From assembly GCA_032622095.1 (NCBI GenBank), contig CP136066.1, forward strand, positions 184,422,716 to 184,486,715: a stretch of 64,000 nt of DNA, in the 5' to 3' direction. The translations under genes and the position numbers were made by a program. Shown here piece by piece: positions 11,484 to 22,672 of this stretch. This DNA is from Siphonodentalium dalli. Its lineage: Eukaryota > Mollusca > Scaphopoda > Gadilida > Siphonodentaliidae. The first letter of the stretch is position 1. Each line of letters opens with the position of its first letter. A model generated the notes under the pieces. The model was not told the origin of the DNA. It was given only the letters and a program-made list of their open reading frames with translations, and searched no databases.

Positions 11484-12215
11484 TTAAAGATACATAATCC
11501 GATTTGATGGTCCCCGTATCATCCAGTTACAATAACAACAACAACAACCAAAAGCCAATTTAGTTATCCAAATTAGTTTATTACCAATAAATAGTATTAA
11601 TACTCACAACAATACCAATCACAATATCATATGTGCTATAAAAGTCCTACAATAGCTGACAATAGAGGTTTTTCTTGGCATTTTGGAGGTGAGCGAGTGT
11701 GGTTTACAACTTACATATATGGTGATTCCTAATTCAAATTGGAATTCCCCAACAAGTGTTGTCACGAATGTAAACACATGTAGTATTTCCATGTGTAACC
11801 AGCATGGTGCCATATAACATGTCTATTTGCATGGATTAAACATGATTACCAATTAGTAAATAAGTATAATGCATGTATCCGCACGTCAACTATCACAGCA
11901 TGTATACCATATTCTTGTTGATGGAGATACCTTTCATCGACTTTTCCGATATTAAGTGGTCGCCACTGATCGCACATGGAGCCGTGACCTCTTGTAATGG
12001 CATGCATGTCTGTACTATTTCTGTAAGAAGTCAGCTGATTATTGCCAGGCCACCAAATATTCCAGATGGTGAAAATTAACAAATATCAAAAATCGAAATC
12101 TATTAACTCTGAGCTTGGATGGGTGGGTTCCTCGACTCAATTCAAATATTTTTTTTATTCCCAAAGCCGGAAAAATAGTAGATATGGGGCATTAAATTGG
12201 ATTATGTATCATTAA
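11484..12215. mobile_element. TTAA-flanked TIR element, ~730 bp
   Basis: The left end is TTAAAGATACATAATCCGAT and the right end is GGATTATGTATCATTAA. Its right interior (GGTGGGTTCCTCGACTCAAT) is shared in inverse orientation with 41262-41722, so the two belong to one superfamily. No transposase is visible. Confidence 0.6.
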
Positions 12216-12775
12216 AGCTACATGGTGGTTTGTGCTCCAAAACACCTGAACTACCTTTCTACGAGAATTATTTTGTCCCAGAAACACGCATTGAAGTCAT
12301 AAAAAATACAATTGGAATTGGAACCAGATTAACGCTTGACTGCCCAGAAAAAGTATACTGGTATTGCGTTTTATTACATATCTATCAACGTAATTCGCAT
12401 GATCGCACGAGTTTCCAGGTGTGTGATAATTCTCAGAATCGCACTAGTGCAATCTGTCGACGGAACTATTTCATTCAGTGTTGTTAGACTGGTTCTCGCC
12501 GTTACTATTTTTACTTTTTCAATCACGACAATAAAGAAAAAATAAGAGATCAATCGATGAGATGATTCATTCAAGTAGTTTCATTTCAAGAATATGTTTG
12601 TCGAGGCACAGAATTTAATTTCAAACGCATCATTAAAGATGGGTCAAGGTCACTCGCGGATAGACAGGCTCCCTGTCCCTGCCGTTAAAACTCAATTAAG
12701 TTCATATTTTCTGTATCAGAGATGTACGATTGTGAGTCAACTTACTATGATACGGAGCGGAGATATGTAATAAAA

Positions 12776-12928
12776 ATAGAACCGCATGAGTGTCTGGATT
12801 TTGACGAATAATGCACTCGATTTGTTGGAGGAACGCGATACCTCTGTGTCCCGCACTTGAGGTATCGCTCCGCCAACAAATCTCGTGCGATAATTTCGTC
12901 AAAATCCAGACACTCATGCGGTTCTATC
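12776..12928. mobile_element. Palindromic MITE, ~150 bp
   Basis: The left arm is ATAGAACCGCATGAGTGTCT followed by GGATTTTGACGA, and the right arm is its inverse ending GCGGTTCTAT. Inner arms around GAGGTATCGC also pair. There is no protein. Confidence 0.65.
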
Positions 12929-12981
12929 TATATCTTAACATGAAACTACATGTATTTAAAAATTTCTCACACTGCTTTATC

Positions 12982-15900
12982 TAGTGTTCAAACAACTCTG
13001 GGATTCTGGAGTCGACTAGTCGAACCCCAAAAGTCGAGTCGACGTCGACTAGTCGGCCAAATACATCACCAACCTTATACTAATGAAACACATGTGAAAT
13101 AAAATTACAAATTCCGTGCCATCATCACAATATTTACACTCTACTGTGATTGGAGAATTGAATCACGTGACACGTCACATGGTTTTGTTGCAAATGAACC
13201 AGTGCTCTAGAAACACACCGATCGCAAATAAGTTCCCTACGAATCTACGATGATAATGAGAATAAATAATTGAGGAAATAATTGAGGGATTTTCTGTTTA
13301 ATCATGAAATCAAATAAATACTTCCCTGCCAGGGTATAAGAAAATAAACGATACTCAGTCTCGGAGTCAGCTCAAAATAAAAGAAAACACACACACTGTG
13401 TGACACACATTATATATACAATGATGCGTACATAGGCCTACTTTGTAAGTTTCCATAACTTCTGTAAGGCGTACGTAGCAAGCGGAGAGTTAGAATCAGT
13501 TAGTATCGATGAACACTTTTGTGGAAGCCCCTCCCTCTTTACCTGTGTTGGTTAGAAATGCACACTACGAATTTTTGCGTCCGCGGTATAGGGAGTATAT
13601 ATATAAAAAGAATAATTTTCTCAGCAAGTTAATTGTCGCCGTTTCATGACTATTTGAACCAAAATAAATGATAACATCGTGGCATTAACCTGGAACATGC
13701 GTGAGACGTCGGTCAAGTATGCCGCGACCTAATACTCACTGTTTATGGACCACGTGCTTTTTAGAAGTCAAATATAGAGTTACTGCTCTTGTATTGAAAA
13801 TGAGTAGTGGTTAACTTGAATTATCGCATTGGCGAATTTCAGCGTATAGTGTGGTCGTTGAAGCAGAATTTGGGGATCAACCCGGAATAAATTGGATACA
13901 AGCTGATTTTGGTGTCATTCGACGCGGAAAAGCCTCAGGAACAACATATCCAAAATCCGCAAAAATCCGCTGTGGGGAAACTTTGTTATCCAAGATGGCG
14001 TCCAACATGGTTGTCTATACTACATCAGTTCTCGAAACAAGTCATTATACGATATATTGTGGCATCGGAATTACGCCGTTATACCAGTTTGTGTTAAATT
14101 ATAGCACGGGAGCGAATAGAGTGACACGCACAGAAAATCATACAATCGTGGCCATGAAATGGCTGTCAAAATGGCCACAACTGTAAGCAATACAACAAAG
14201 AAAGCAACATATTGGATAACCGCATATGAGTGAAAATATGTATTGATAATATACAAGTCGGTTGTTGAATATCTTTAAAGGTACACACATCATTAAACAG
14301 ATCCATCTGAAGGATTTATTGGCCACTGCACCGCAAGTCAAACCCCAATGATTTGCGTCTTTAAAGTTTGGGTGTTCTGCTTATCCAACATCCAATTGTC
14401 GGGCCAAAAATAATAATATCGAACATGCAACACACGAACTAATGTTTCGCCTCACAGTTCATGGTAGTTTCATTCGGCATGATGATTAATTTTTGAATGT
14501 AACGCCGAAATTTAAGTGCACACTCTAGCGGTCTAAATGTTAGTTATATTTCCGGAATTGTCAACACTCCCGGTGATATTAAACAATACATATTTGTAGC
14601 AATGCTTATTGTACTGTAAAGAAACACTCATATCTTCAATAGATTAGCACCGCGTCTCACCAGATCAAAGAGACGATACAACACACATTGTATGTAAGAC
14701 TAATTTTCATGCTGCTAACAAACCGTGTTCTTAGTAGACAATTTTGTTCAAATTACTTCATTCACAACTTTACAACTGGAATATGCAGCTACGTAATGCA
14801 CACTATTAGTTTTCAGTATATTTTTGTTTGAAAATATCTTACCATTACCACCCACATAATCATGCTAAATATCGAGTGATCACCGTTTAAGATGTTATTT
14901 CAACGTTAAACATTCACGCAATAGTATTAAGTGTGGTTCTGTGTGCAGCAGCTATGTGTAACATTAGGGAGAAGGAGTAAACGTGGTGATGCGGTTGAAG
15001 AAAACGTAGTAAGTTTCGCGTAGGTGTGGCCTTGGTGAATTCAACCAAATATAATTACCAGGTATAAACACAGTCTTTGTCACAGAGTATGTAGGCAATT
15101 TTGGTCAAGTTTAGAATTTATTGACGATAGTCTATGGTACTCCTTCGTGTTTTAATAAATTTAGTTCATGGTATACCACCATGCATTCTTGTGATAAAAG
15201 CAAAATATTCGTGTTTTATCACTTGATCTGAGGCAACTATGACCACTATTTTGAGACACGGACAATGGAATATACGCATTTTACCCAGTACTATATGGAT
15301 ATCTTTCATACCATTTTATATCAGTTAATTTTTAAAGGTTTCATGCTGTAGATATCAAAATAAATGATGATCGGTCACATTCGTGAGACTGCTCGGAGTA
15401 CACATTTTTCTGCTTCTAGAAAAAGGTCCCATAGTCAATACATCTATACTAAATCCCATTTAGCTGTTTAATTACACATATATCACACGATTCAAGATAA
15501 GCAGTACAGAAAAAACTGCGTTATGTTTCCGTTTCTGGGCGTACAAAAGTCAAGATTTAACCGTTTCATAAGACCCTGATTTCGCTTGCTCTCTCGTGAG
15601 ATACATCAGAGATATTTCGTACATCTCTAATCAAAAGTTTCTCTTATACTCTGCAATCATTCTTCCTCGCATAATTCGAGAGTTTGTTCACTCGTATATG
15701 ACTAGCTCTTCAATTTTGCACAACATGTAAATTTCATTCGATTTTGTCCATTTTGGCGGCCATTTTGGGAAATACATTCTACAGATATGATTTACGACAA
15801 AGCATTGTTTGTATATATTTCAATTTATTACGAATTTGGCATTAATTGGAGCACCTACCGCAGAAATTCAGTATTTTGCGATAACAACAGACATTAAGGA

Positions 15901-16279
15901 CGCCATCTTGGATCCTGAATTTTCCCATGAGCGGATTTTTGCGGATTTTGGATATGTTGTTCCTGGTGTTTTTCCGCGTCGAATAACACAAAAATCAGCT
16001 TGTATCCAATTTATTCCGGGTTCAACTCTCCAACGACCACACTAGTAGTTCTATGTCAAGCTCGACATTATTACATATGTTCGGACTTTGGAAAGCTTCT
16101 TGAACATAGACTAGCTATCTTTGCTGCTTTTCTGACCCACATTTAGTGAAACCATGCATTGTCAAGGCCAGCTGATGAGAAAATATACTGTATTCCGACT
16201 AGTCGACTGTGGAAGTTAGAGTCGATTTTCCGACAAACCAACGTCGACGATTATTTGTCGACTAATCGTTTGAACACTA
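12982..16279. mobile_element. hAT-type non-autonomous element, 3.3 kb, 8-bp target duplication
   Basis: It begins TAGTGTTCAAACAA and ends TTTGAACACTA. The flanks are the identical 8-mer GCTTTATC at 12974-12981 and 16280-16287. Subterminal GTCGACTAGTCG strings lie near both ends. An 8-bp duplication and short TIR fit hAT. I see no transposase; another foldback (13849-16042) occupies most of the inside. Confidence 0.7.
13849..16042. mobile_element. Nested foldback element with ~190 bp TIRs and TA flanks
   Basis: The left end is GTGTGGTCGTTGAAGCAGAA and the right end is CTCCAACGACCACAC, with TA on both sides. The arms continue through CAAGCTGATTTTGGTGTCAT, ATATCCAAAATCCGCAAAAA and AAGATGGCGTCC and their complements. 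The 111-codon and 78-codon open frames in the two arms are mirror images, not genes. The middle 1.8 kb shows nothing I recognise. Confidence 0.65.
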
Positions 16280-16557
16280 GCTTTATCTTTGTTTTATTCA
16301 TCAAAATTATTTAGTACCATAAACTTTTCAGAGCAAAGAAGCTCTAGATTTTTCCATATTGTCTATGGGTTGAATTTTTAAATGACTTCAGATTTAAAAA
16401 TTCCTACCAGCAGAAACAAAATGATTTAAAATTTTTGAAACAAAACACGTATTTTCAGTGCTATATCAGCAATTTTTTTCGGCAAATGTTTCCATAGGTG
16501 TATTTTGAGAATATTTGGGTTCAAATGTGACATGCCTACAGGTTAAATATCTTTCAG

Positions 16558-18344
16558 ACTACATGTACAGGATTATATCACCGCTCTCTGATGTATTAAT
16601 CATTTTCTGGGTCAATATGATTATATCAGCACCCTCTCATGTATTCATTCATTTTCAGGGTCAACATGCTTATATCAGCACCCTCTCATGTATTAATCAT
16701 TTTCAGAGCCAACAGGATCATATCACCGCCCTCTCATGTAGTAATTCATTTTCAGGGTCAACATGATCATATCACCGCCCTCTCATGTAGTAATTCATTT
16801 TCAGGGTCAACATGCTTATATCACCGCCTCTCATGTAGTAATTCATTTTCAGGGTCAACATGCTTATATCACAGCCCTCTCATGTAGTAATCATTTTCAG
16901 GGTCAACATGATTATATCACCACCCTCTCATGTATTAATCATTTTCAGAGTCTACATGATTATATCACCACCCTCTCATGTTATAATTAATTCATTTTCA
17001 GGGTCAACATGATTATATCACCACCCTCTCATGTAGTAATTTGTTGTCAGTCTACATGATTATATCACCACCCTCTCATGTAGTAATTTGTTGTCAGTCT
17101 ACATGATTATATCACCACCCTCTCATGTAGTAATTTGTTGTCAGTCTACATGATTATATCACCACCCTCTCATGTAGTAATTTGTTGTCAGTCTTCAGGA
17201 TTATATCACCGCCCTCTCATGTAATAATTTGTTTTCAGTCTACATGATTATATCACCACCCTCTCATGTAATAACTTGTTTTCAGTCTACATGATTATAT
17301 CACCACCCTCTCATGTAATAATTTGTTTTCAGTCTACATGATTATATCACCACCCTCTCATGTAGTAATTTGTTTTCAGTCCGCAGGATTATATTATCAC
17401 CCTCTCATGTAATAATTCATTGTCAGTCTACATTTACATGTTTATACATGTATCAGTAATTAATTAGTAATGAATTAATTTTCAGGGTCAACAGGATTAT
17501 ATCACCACCCTCCCATGTAGTAATTAATTCACTTTCAGGGTCCACAGGATTATATCACCACTCTCTCATGTAATAATTCGTTTTCAGGGTCAACATGATT
17601 ACATCTCCACCCTCTCATGTAATAACTTGTTTTCAGTCTACATATTTTCAAGGTCAACATGATTATATCACCACCGTCTCATGTATTAATCATTTTCAGG
17701 GTCAACATGCTTATATCACCGCCCTCTCATGTAGTAAATCATTTTCAGGGTCAACACACCACCGTCTCATGTATTAATCATTTTCAGAGTCAACAGGATC
17801 ATATCACTGCCCTCTCATGTAATAATTCATTGTCAGTCTATATTTACATGTATCAGTAATTAATTAGTAATTAATTTGTTTTCAGTCCGCAGGATTATAT
17901 TATCACCCTCTCATGTAATAATTCATTGTCAGTCTACATTTACATGTTTATACATGTATAAGTAATTAATTAGTAATTAATTCATTTTCTGTGTCAATGG
18001 GATTATATAGACACCCTCTCATGTAGTAATTTGTTTTCAGTCAACATGATTATATCACCACCCTCTCATGTATAAATCATTTTCAGTCTACATGATTATA
18101 TCACCACCCTCTCATGTAATAATTTGTTGTCAGTCTACATGTACACTATTATACATGTATCACCATCCTCTCATGTATTAACCATTTTCAGGGTTAACAT
18201 GATTTTATCACCACCCTCTCATGTAGTAATTCGTTGTCAGTCTACATGTACATGATTATACATGTATCACCACCCTCTCATTATAAATCATTTTCAGTCT
18301 ACATGATTATATCACCACCCTCTCATGTAATAATTTGTTTTTAG
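16558..18344 (+). repeat. Minisatellite of reiterated acceptor sites (about 33 copies of 47-50 bp)
   Basis: The typical unit contains CAACATGATTATATCACCAC, then CCTCTCATGTAGTAATTCAT and TTTCAG. The last unit is the real acceptor and start of exon C (ttgtttttag|AGTCAACAGGACTATATTAC). So each unit carries a T-rich tract with an AG and a copy of the first ~20 nt of exon C (Gln-Gln/His-Asp-Tyr-Ile-Thr). Counting TCATGT blocks gives about 33. Sub-variants use TCTACATG instead of GTCAACATG and cluster at 17050-17400. Confidence 0.9.
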
Positions 18345-18810
18345 AGTCAACAGGACTATATTACTGAGCTCACAGCTCAGTTAGAACTCAGTCAACAAGA
18401 AGTGAAGCAGAAGGAACAAGAGAATTGTGCAGTGAAGAAAGAGCTGGATCACCTCAAGTTGGAAATAAAAAACCTCGCCATGTCGTCTGATTCTAAGCTC
18501 CGAGATCTGAAGGAAGAGAAAGATGCTCATAACAAAAATGTACAAGAAATGCTGACCAAGAGGGCGGAAGAGTTACACGATAAGACAGAGGAATGTTACC
18601 AGCTGAGCAGCAAACTGAAGGAGGTAGAGGAGAATGGGGGCAAGCTGCAGGAGAAGCTACAACAGCTGTCGGTAAACCGACAGGCGGTCTCCACGGAGAA
18701 GGATGCCATGGAGCGGGAGCTGGGCGATGTGAAGGGAATTATCATCAAGCTAGAGAGGGACCTTGACCAGTCGAGAGAAGAACATCTCAGAAAGTTGGAG
18801 AATCTTAATG
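18345..18810 (+). CDS. CENPF: CENP-F-like gene, exon C (coiled coil)
   Basis: The exon has 466 nt, entering in phase 0 and leaving with one extra base (G). The acceptor is ttgtttttag|AGTCAA and the donor is CTTAATG|gtaggt. It begins S-Q-Q-D-Y-I-T-E-L-T-A-Q-L and continues as coiled coil to LRKLENLN. The first ~20 nt and the acceptor have been multiplied about 33 times immediately upstream (16558-18344). The true start is therefore chosen among many look-alikes: only this copy reads into the long open frame, and the next acceptor upstream (before 18298) would bring in a stop within three codons. Confidence 0.85.
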
Positions 18811-21270
18811 GTAGGTTCTCACTGTTGTTGAAGCCATGTTAAGTCAATTTCGCGTTTCTCAGGCAAAGCATTTTGAAATGCATGCTTGCAGTTTTTAATT
18901 AAATTTGTTTTTATTGGTTTGGCTATCAAAAAAATATTTGAGGCTCAGTCAATTTTTTTTCTTAATCAATGAGGGAGGGAGGGAGGACTTTATTTTTATT
19001 TTGTTGTGTGCACAGCGTAAGCATGGATCATGATAGCTTTCCTTATCTAGTAATAGTCAGAAAATGTAGAGGAAACTTTGTTTTGCATATGCACTCATTT
19101 AATCTGATATCAAAATTACATTGTGCTACTGGTATAACTGTATGGTACATGGATGACCAATAATGTTCTAATGCCCCTGAATATTCACAATTGTTATTGT
19201 TGTCTATAAATTGACACCTCTCCATTATAACATGTGATCCTAATTTATTTATTTATTTTTTTTATATGTACTTTTTTTGGTCATAATATCAAAAATTTAA
19301 ACAATGTGGGCCATTTATTTTAATGCGTCTGTGTCTGAGACTCCAATAATATTTTTTTTATATGGCCTTATTTTCAGTTGCTCGTTGCCATTATTACTCA
19401 ACAAATATGTCCACAAAATTTAGTTGATAGATTCCATGAGTTTGCAGACACAATTCATCACAACTGTCTTGTATGAATCGGAAATTTTAATCCAGAAACA
19501 GTTCGGAGCAAGTTTGTATAAAATCATACCGCAATTATTTCATACCGATAATAATTTTTCTGACATAGTCCATGGGCTGGTAGGACCCCTCATGCGCCCC
19601 TCCACTACTTAACTTATTTGGTATTTTAATGTACCCTAATGTGTATTGTTCAGGAAAAATGATGTTAACAGCAGATATTTTGCGTCCTAATGTACCTACT
19701 GGGTCAAAGTTCAGCCACACTCTGTTACAATTTTTGTTCTGATTATGATGGGGTGGAAACGGTAATCCTATATAAGTGTTGTTATTGTGGTTGGATATTA
19801 ACAGGTAATTTTAAACACTATCCACTGGCAGCAATACATATATGTTGTTGTTACCCCCCTCCATAGCACTTACATGTAACTTCACCCCAATTACTTTCTT
19901 CCTTATTTTGTCTCTCCACTTTTAAGCAATGTTAACACAAACAAACCGTGGCAATGTAGACATAAGACAAGATGGCTTCCAACATGTCTGCCATTTTTAA
20001 GACAAGGCACTATAAGTCTGGGTTTGGGAAGGTTTGAAATGATTTAATTAATTATTTCCATAGAAATTAAAGGATCCAATAGGAGAAACCCTAAATTTAA
20101 TGTTCTAATTTGAATGAACGCATAAATATCAGATATATTTCCAAATTGATAAGGCCATATACATGTATAAGCTATCGTGCGGTTCAGAATGTAGTTTGAC
20201 GCTCCATAACGCTTCATATTTCAATAACCGTGTATCAACATCAGAATCATTTCTTGCCGATTGAACCGGAACCTATCATTTTCGGTCGAGAAAGAGACAG
20301 AACCAAAAATGATAGAGTCTGAACCCACATGCAACTTTAGAATTACACATTTTACTGAAATTTACGTACATTTTCAAATAGTTTGATGTGTGCCAAGATT
20401 GAACATGAGAGATAAAAGATTACATAAATTGTATTGAAACAGCCGAGATAATTTGGTATCTCTTTCAATTCCGAAGGTGAAGTCGGAAATTTGTAGAATT
20501 ATTTTGAAAACCAACTAATCATCACGTAAAACGAGCATCATGCGTGATAATATATAGTGTTTCCAATCTGCATCACTTAAATTAACGTGTCCTGGATCTA
20601 AATCCGCTGGGGTATGCATGGGGTATTATTTTATAACTCTATACTTACCATTTTTCTACGTGGTGTTGCTATTTGTCACATTTTATGGCTTTAAAATGGC
20701 GGAAAAATCATTAAAATGACGATAGGGACGGATCGGAAATGGCGATATAATTGATTATTGTGAAACAGCTGAGCACCAGTGATATGCATCCCAACCATTA
20801 ACACAAGGGCACTCCCTATATACCCACACATCCGCACCAATGACCATCCAGCTATACTCCAGGTATACATATGGACTCATGACAATCATGACATGTATAC
20901 CTATACACAATACCCATAACCATACAACCGCTCCCTAATTATCCATACATCCCGCTTTCTGTAAAATCAAATTTTTGAGGGATCGGAAGGGGCTGGCACC
21001 CACAGAATGGCATTTTACATTGTTCAAATGATCAGTTATCATGAAAAATACAAAATAAAGTCGCAATTCTCAACTAGTTCCAAACAGCAGAAATTAATCT
21101 AGAAGATGTTAGTGAAAAATAGTGATATTTTCATCTTCTAGCACAATCTCTGCACTTGTATTATCTTTTCATCTGCTTACATTTCCTGAACACCATTCCA
21201 AATAAATAATAGACTATTCCAATTTATACTTTCATAACTGAATGGGTGAATCCATTTAGTAAAGGAAGGG
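18811..21270. other. Intron C, first part, no recognised feature
   Basis: There is no exon or clear transposon. AT-rich sequence includes a short GGGAGGGAGGGAGG run at ~18972 and ATTTATTTATTT runs near 19240. Short open frames here lack codon bias and splice context. Confidence 0.3.
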
Positions 21271-22358
21271 TTAAGCATTTCATTACTGGAGCTTCCTGGA
21301 ATTTTGCGAAACCCTGTGCCAATGCATTCTCTTATATATGCGAAGCTCCCATACCTCACATATATAAGAGAATGCATTGACCTAACAATATTTACCTTGA
21401 CTAACTTGTAAGCCAGTGCATTCTCTTCAGGTTTTTTTTAGGTGTCCTCAGGGTCCGGTAAACGGCCCCATTCCCAATGGGAAAAAGGCACCTTTATTCC
21501 CAATTTTCAACCACCAAATTCCCAATTGCAGGCAGGTATATAATATCATCGGGTTTATTGAATAATTATCAAAGTTTGACAGTTATTATAGTAAATACGT
21601 CACTCGCTTGAGAGGAATTCCCACAAATAAACATAGCAGGGCGAGCCAGGTGTTTACCTCCCCGCATTCATTTGAAAGTGGCCGCATCCGACTTGTAAGC
21701 CAGTATATATTACTTTCGCGCACGTGGTTGCTAGGATTATCTCATTATCAGGGGGACGCACCATGTTCTTCCAGAATACACATCCCCCCGCATTCCGTTA
21801 AATGTGGACTCATCGGTTTACAATTAAGCCGTGTATCCATGACATTTGCGCACGTTTTCAGCAGGATTATCTCATTATTAGGGGGGACGCACCATGTGGT
21901 TACCGGAATACACATTTTTACTGTGGCAGCGTGGGGCTCCATTTAAACAAAAATATAATCTTGTGGAGAAGAAAAAGCTTGCCGAGTTATGTATAAAATA
22001 TAAAAATTTCACGTCCTCACCAGCTGTCCTCACTGTTAATTTTATAAACATTTGCTGGAAAATCTCAGCCAGGCAGGGTATCGGAAACAAAGAGGTATTT
22101 TTTTTGGCCTTAGTACTATTTACTTGTGTGTAACAGTGATTAATTGAATCTAAAACATGGAAAATTCCCAATTTTGGTCTGTAAAGACACATTTTTCCCA
22201 ATTCGAACGGACCCGGACCCATTCCCAAAATAGGCTGAAAAATTCCTGCTCTTATATATATGCAAGGCTCCCTATGTGAGACTCTCATCTGTAAGAGAAT
22301 GCACTGGCACATGGTCTTTAATGCTGCACTACCGCAGCTCCCTTCATGAATGGGTTAA
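21271..22358. mobile_element. TTAA-flanked piggyBac-like MITE family D, split by a nested insertion
   Basis: The left end is TTAAGCATTTCATTACTGGA and the right end is CCTTCATGAATGGGTTAA. It carries the CCAATGCATTCTCTTATATA hairpin at ~21317-21380 and a second one that is interrupted at 21431 and resumes at 22249. A less damaged relative is 60963-61226. Its right TTAA is also the left TTAA of the next element (22355-22606). Confidence 0.65.
21432..22248. mobile_element. Insertion nested in the family D hairpin, CTCTT duplication
   Basis: The flanking hairpin is broken as GCATTCTCTT | CAGG...CCTG | CTCTTATATA, giving a 5-bp CTCTT duplication. The ends are CAGGTTTTTTTAGG and, inverted, CAGGAATTTTTCAGCC, both next to GGGTCCGG. 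Inside, two ~150 bp direct copies share GGATTATCTCATTA and GGGACGCACCATGT. A 79-codon plus-strand frame (21894-22133) has no recognised homologue. Confidence 0.55.
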
Positions 22359-22606
22359 CCCTTTACCCAACAAACCGGCCAAAAACAGCCAAATAAAGCT
22401 GCAACAGCCTAAATTATCTTGGGTCTGTCTCAATAAAACCATACAAATATGGATATCATTGGAACCGGCTCATTGACCACATTGTGATGGTTACAGTTAT
22501 GCCCTGTGCGAATGCATTCTCTTATATATGCGAGTCGACCATAGGTCGCCTCGCATATATAAGAGAATGCATTGGCACAGGGCCCTTCTGTTGGGTAAAG
22601 GGTTAA
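22355..22606. mobile_element. TTAA-flanked piggyBac-like MITE family B, inverse copy
   Basis: TTAACCCTTTACCCAACA at the left and TGTTGGGTAAAGGGTTAA at the right. The interior is the reverse complement of 4970-5139 (AAACCGGCCAAAA, GGAACCGGCTCATTGACCAC) and then one hairpin CGCATATATAAGAGAATGCA. It ends 67 bp before exon D. Confidence 0.8.
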
Positions 22607-22672
22607 TATGAAAAATTTGACAAGAATTCATTGCTTTTCGATATAGTAATATTTTAATTTTCTCCATTGTAG

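Noticed and set aside
13851-16045. Open frames at 13851-14186 and 15809-16045
   Set aside because: They are the two inverted arms of the same foldback element.
16515-17859. Several 60-83 codon frames with repeating D-Y-I-T
   Set aside because: They are the acceptor-site minisatellite read through. The similarity to exon C is informative, but they are not separate genes.
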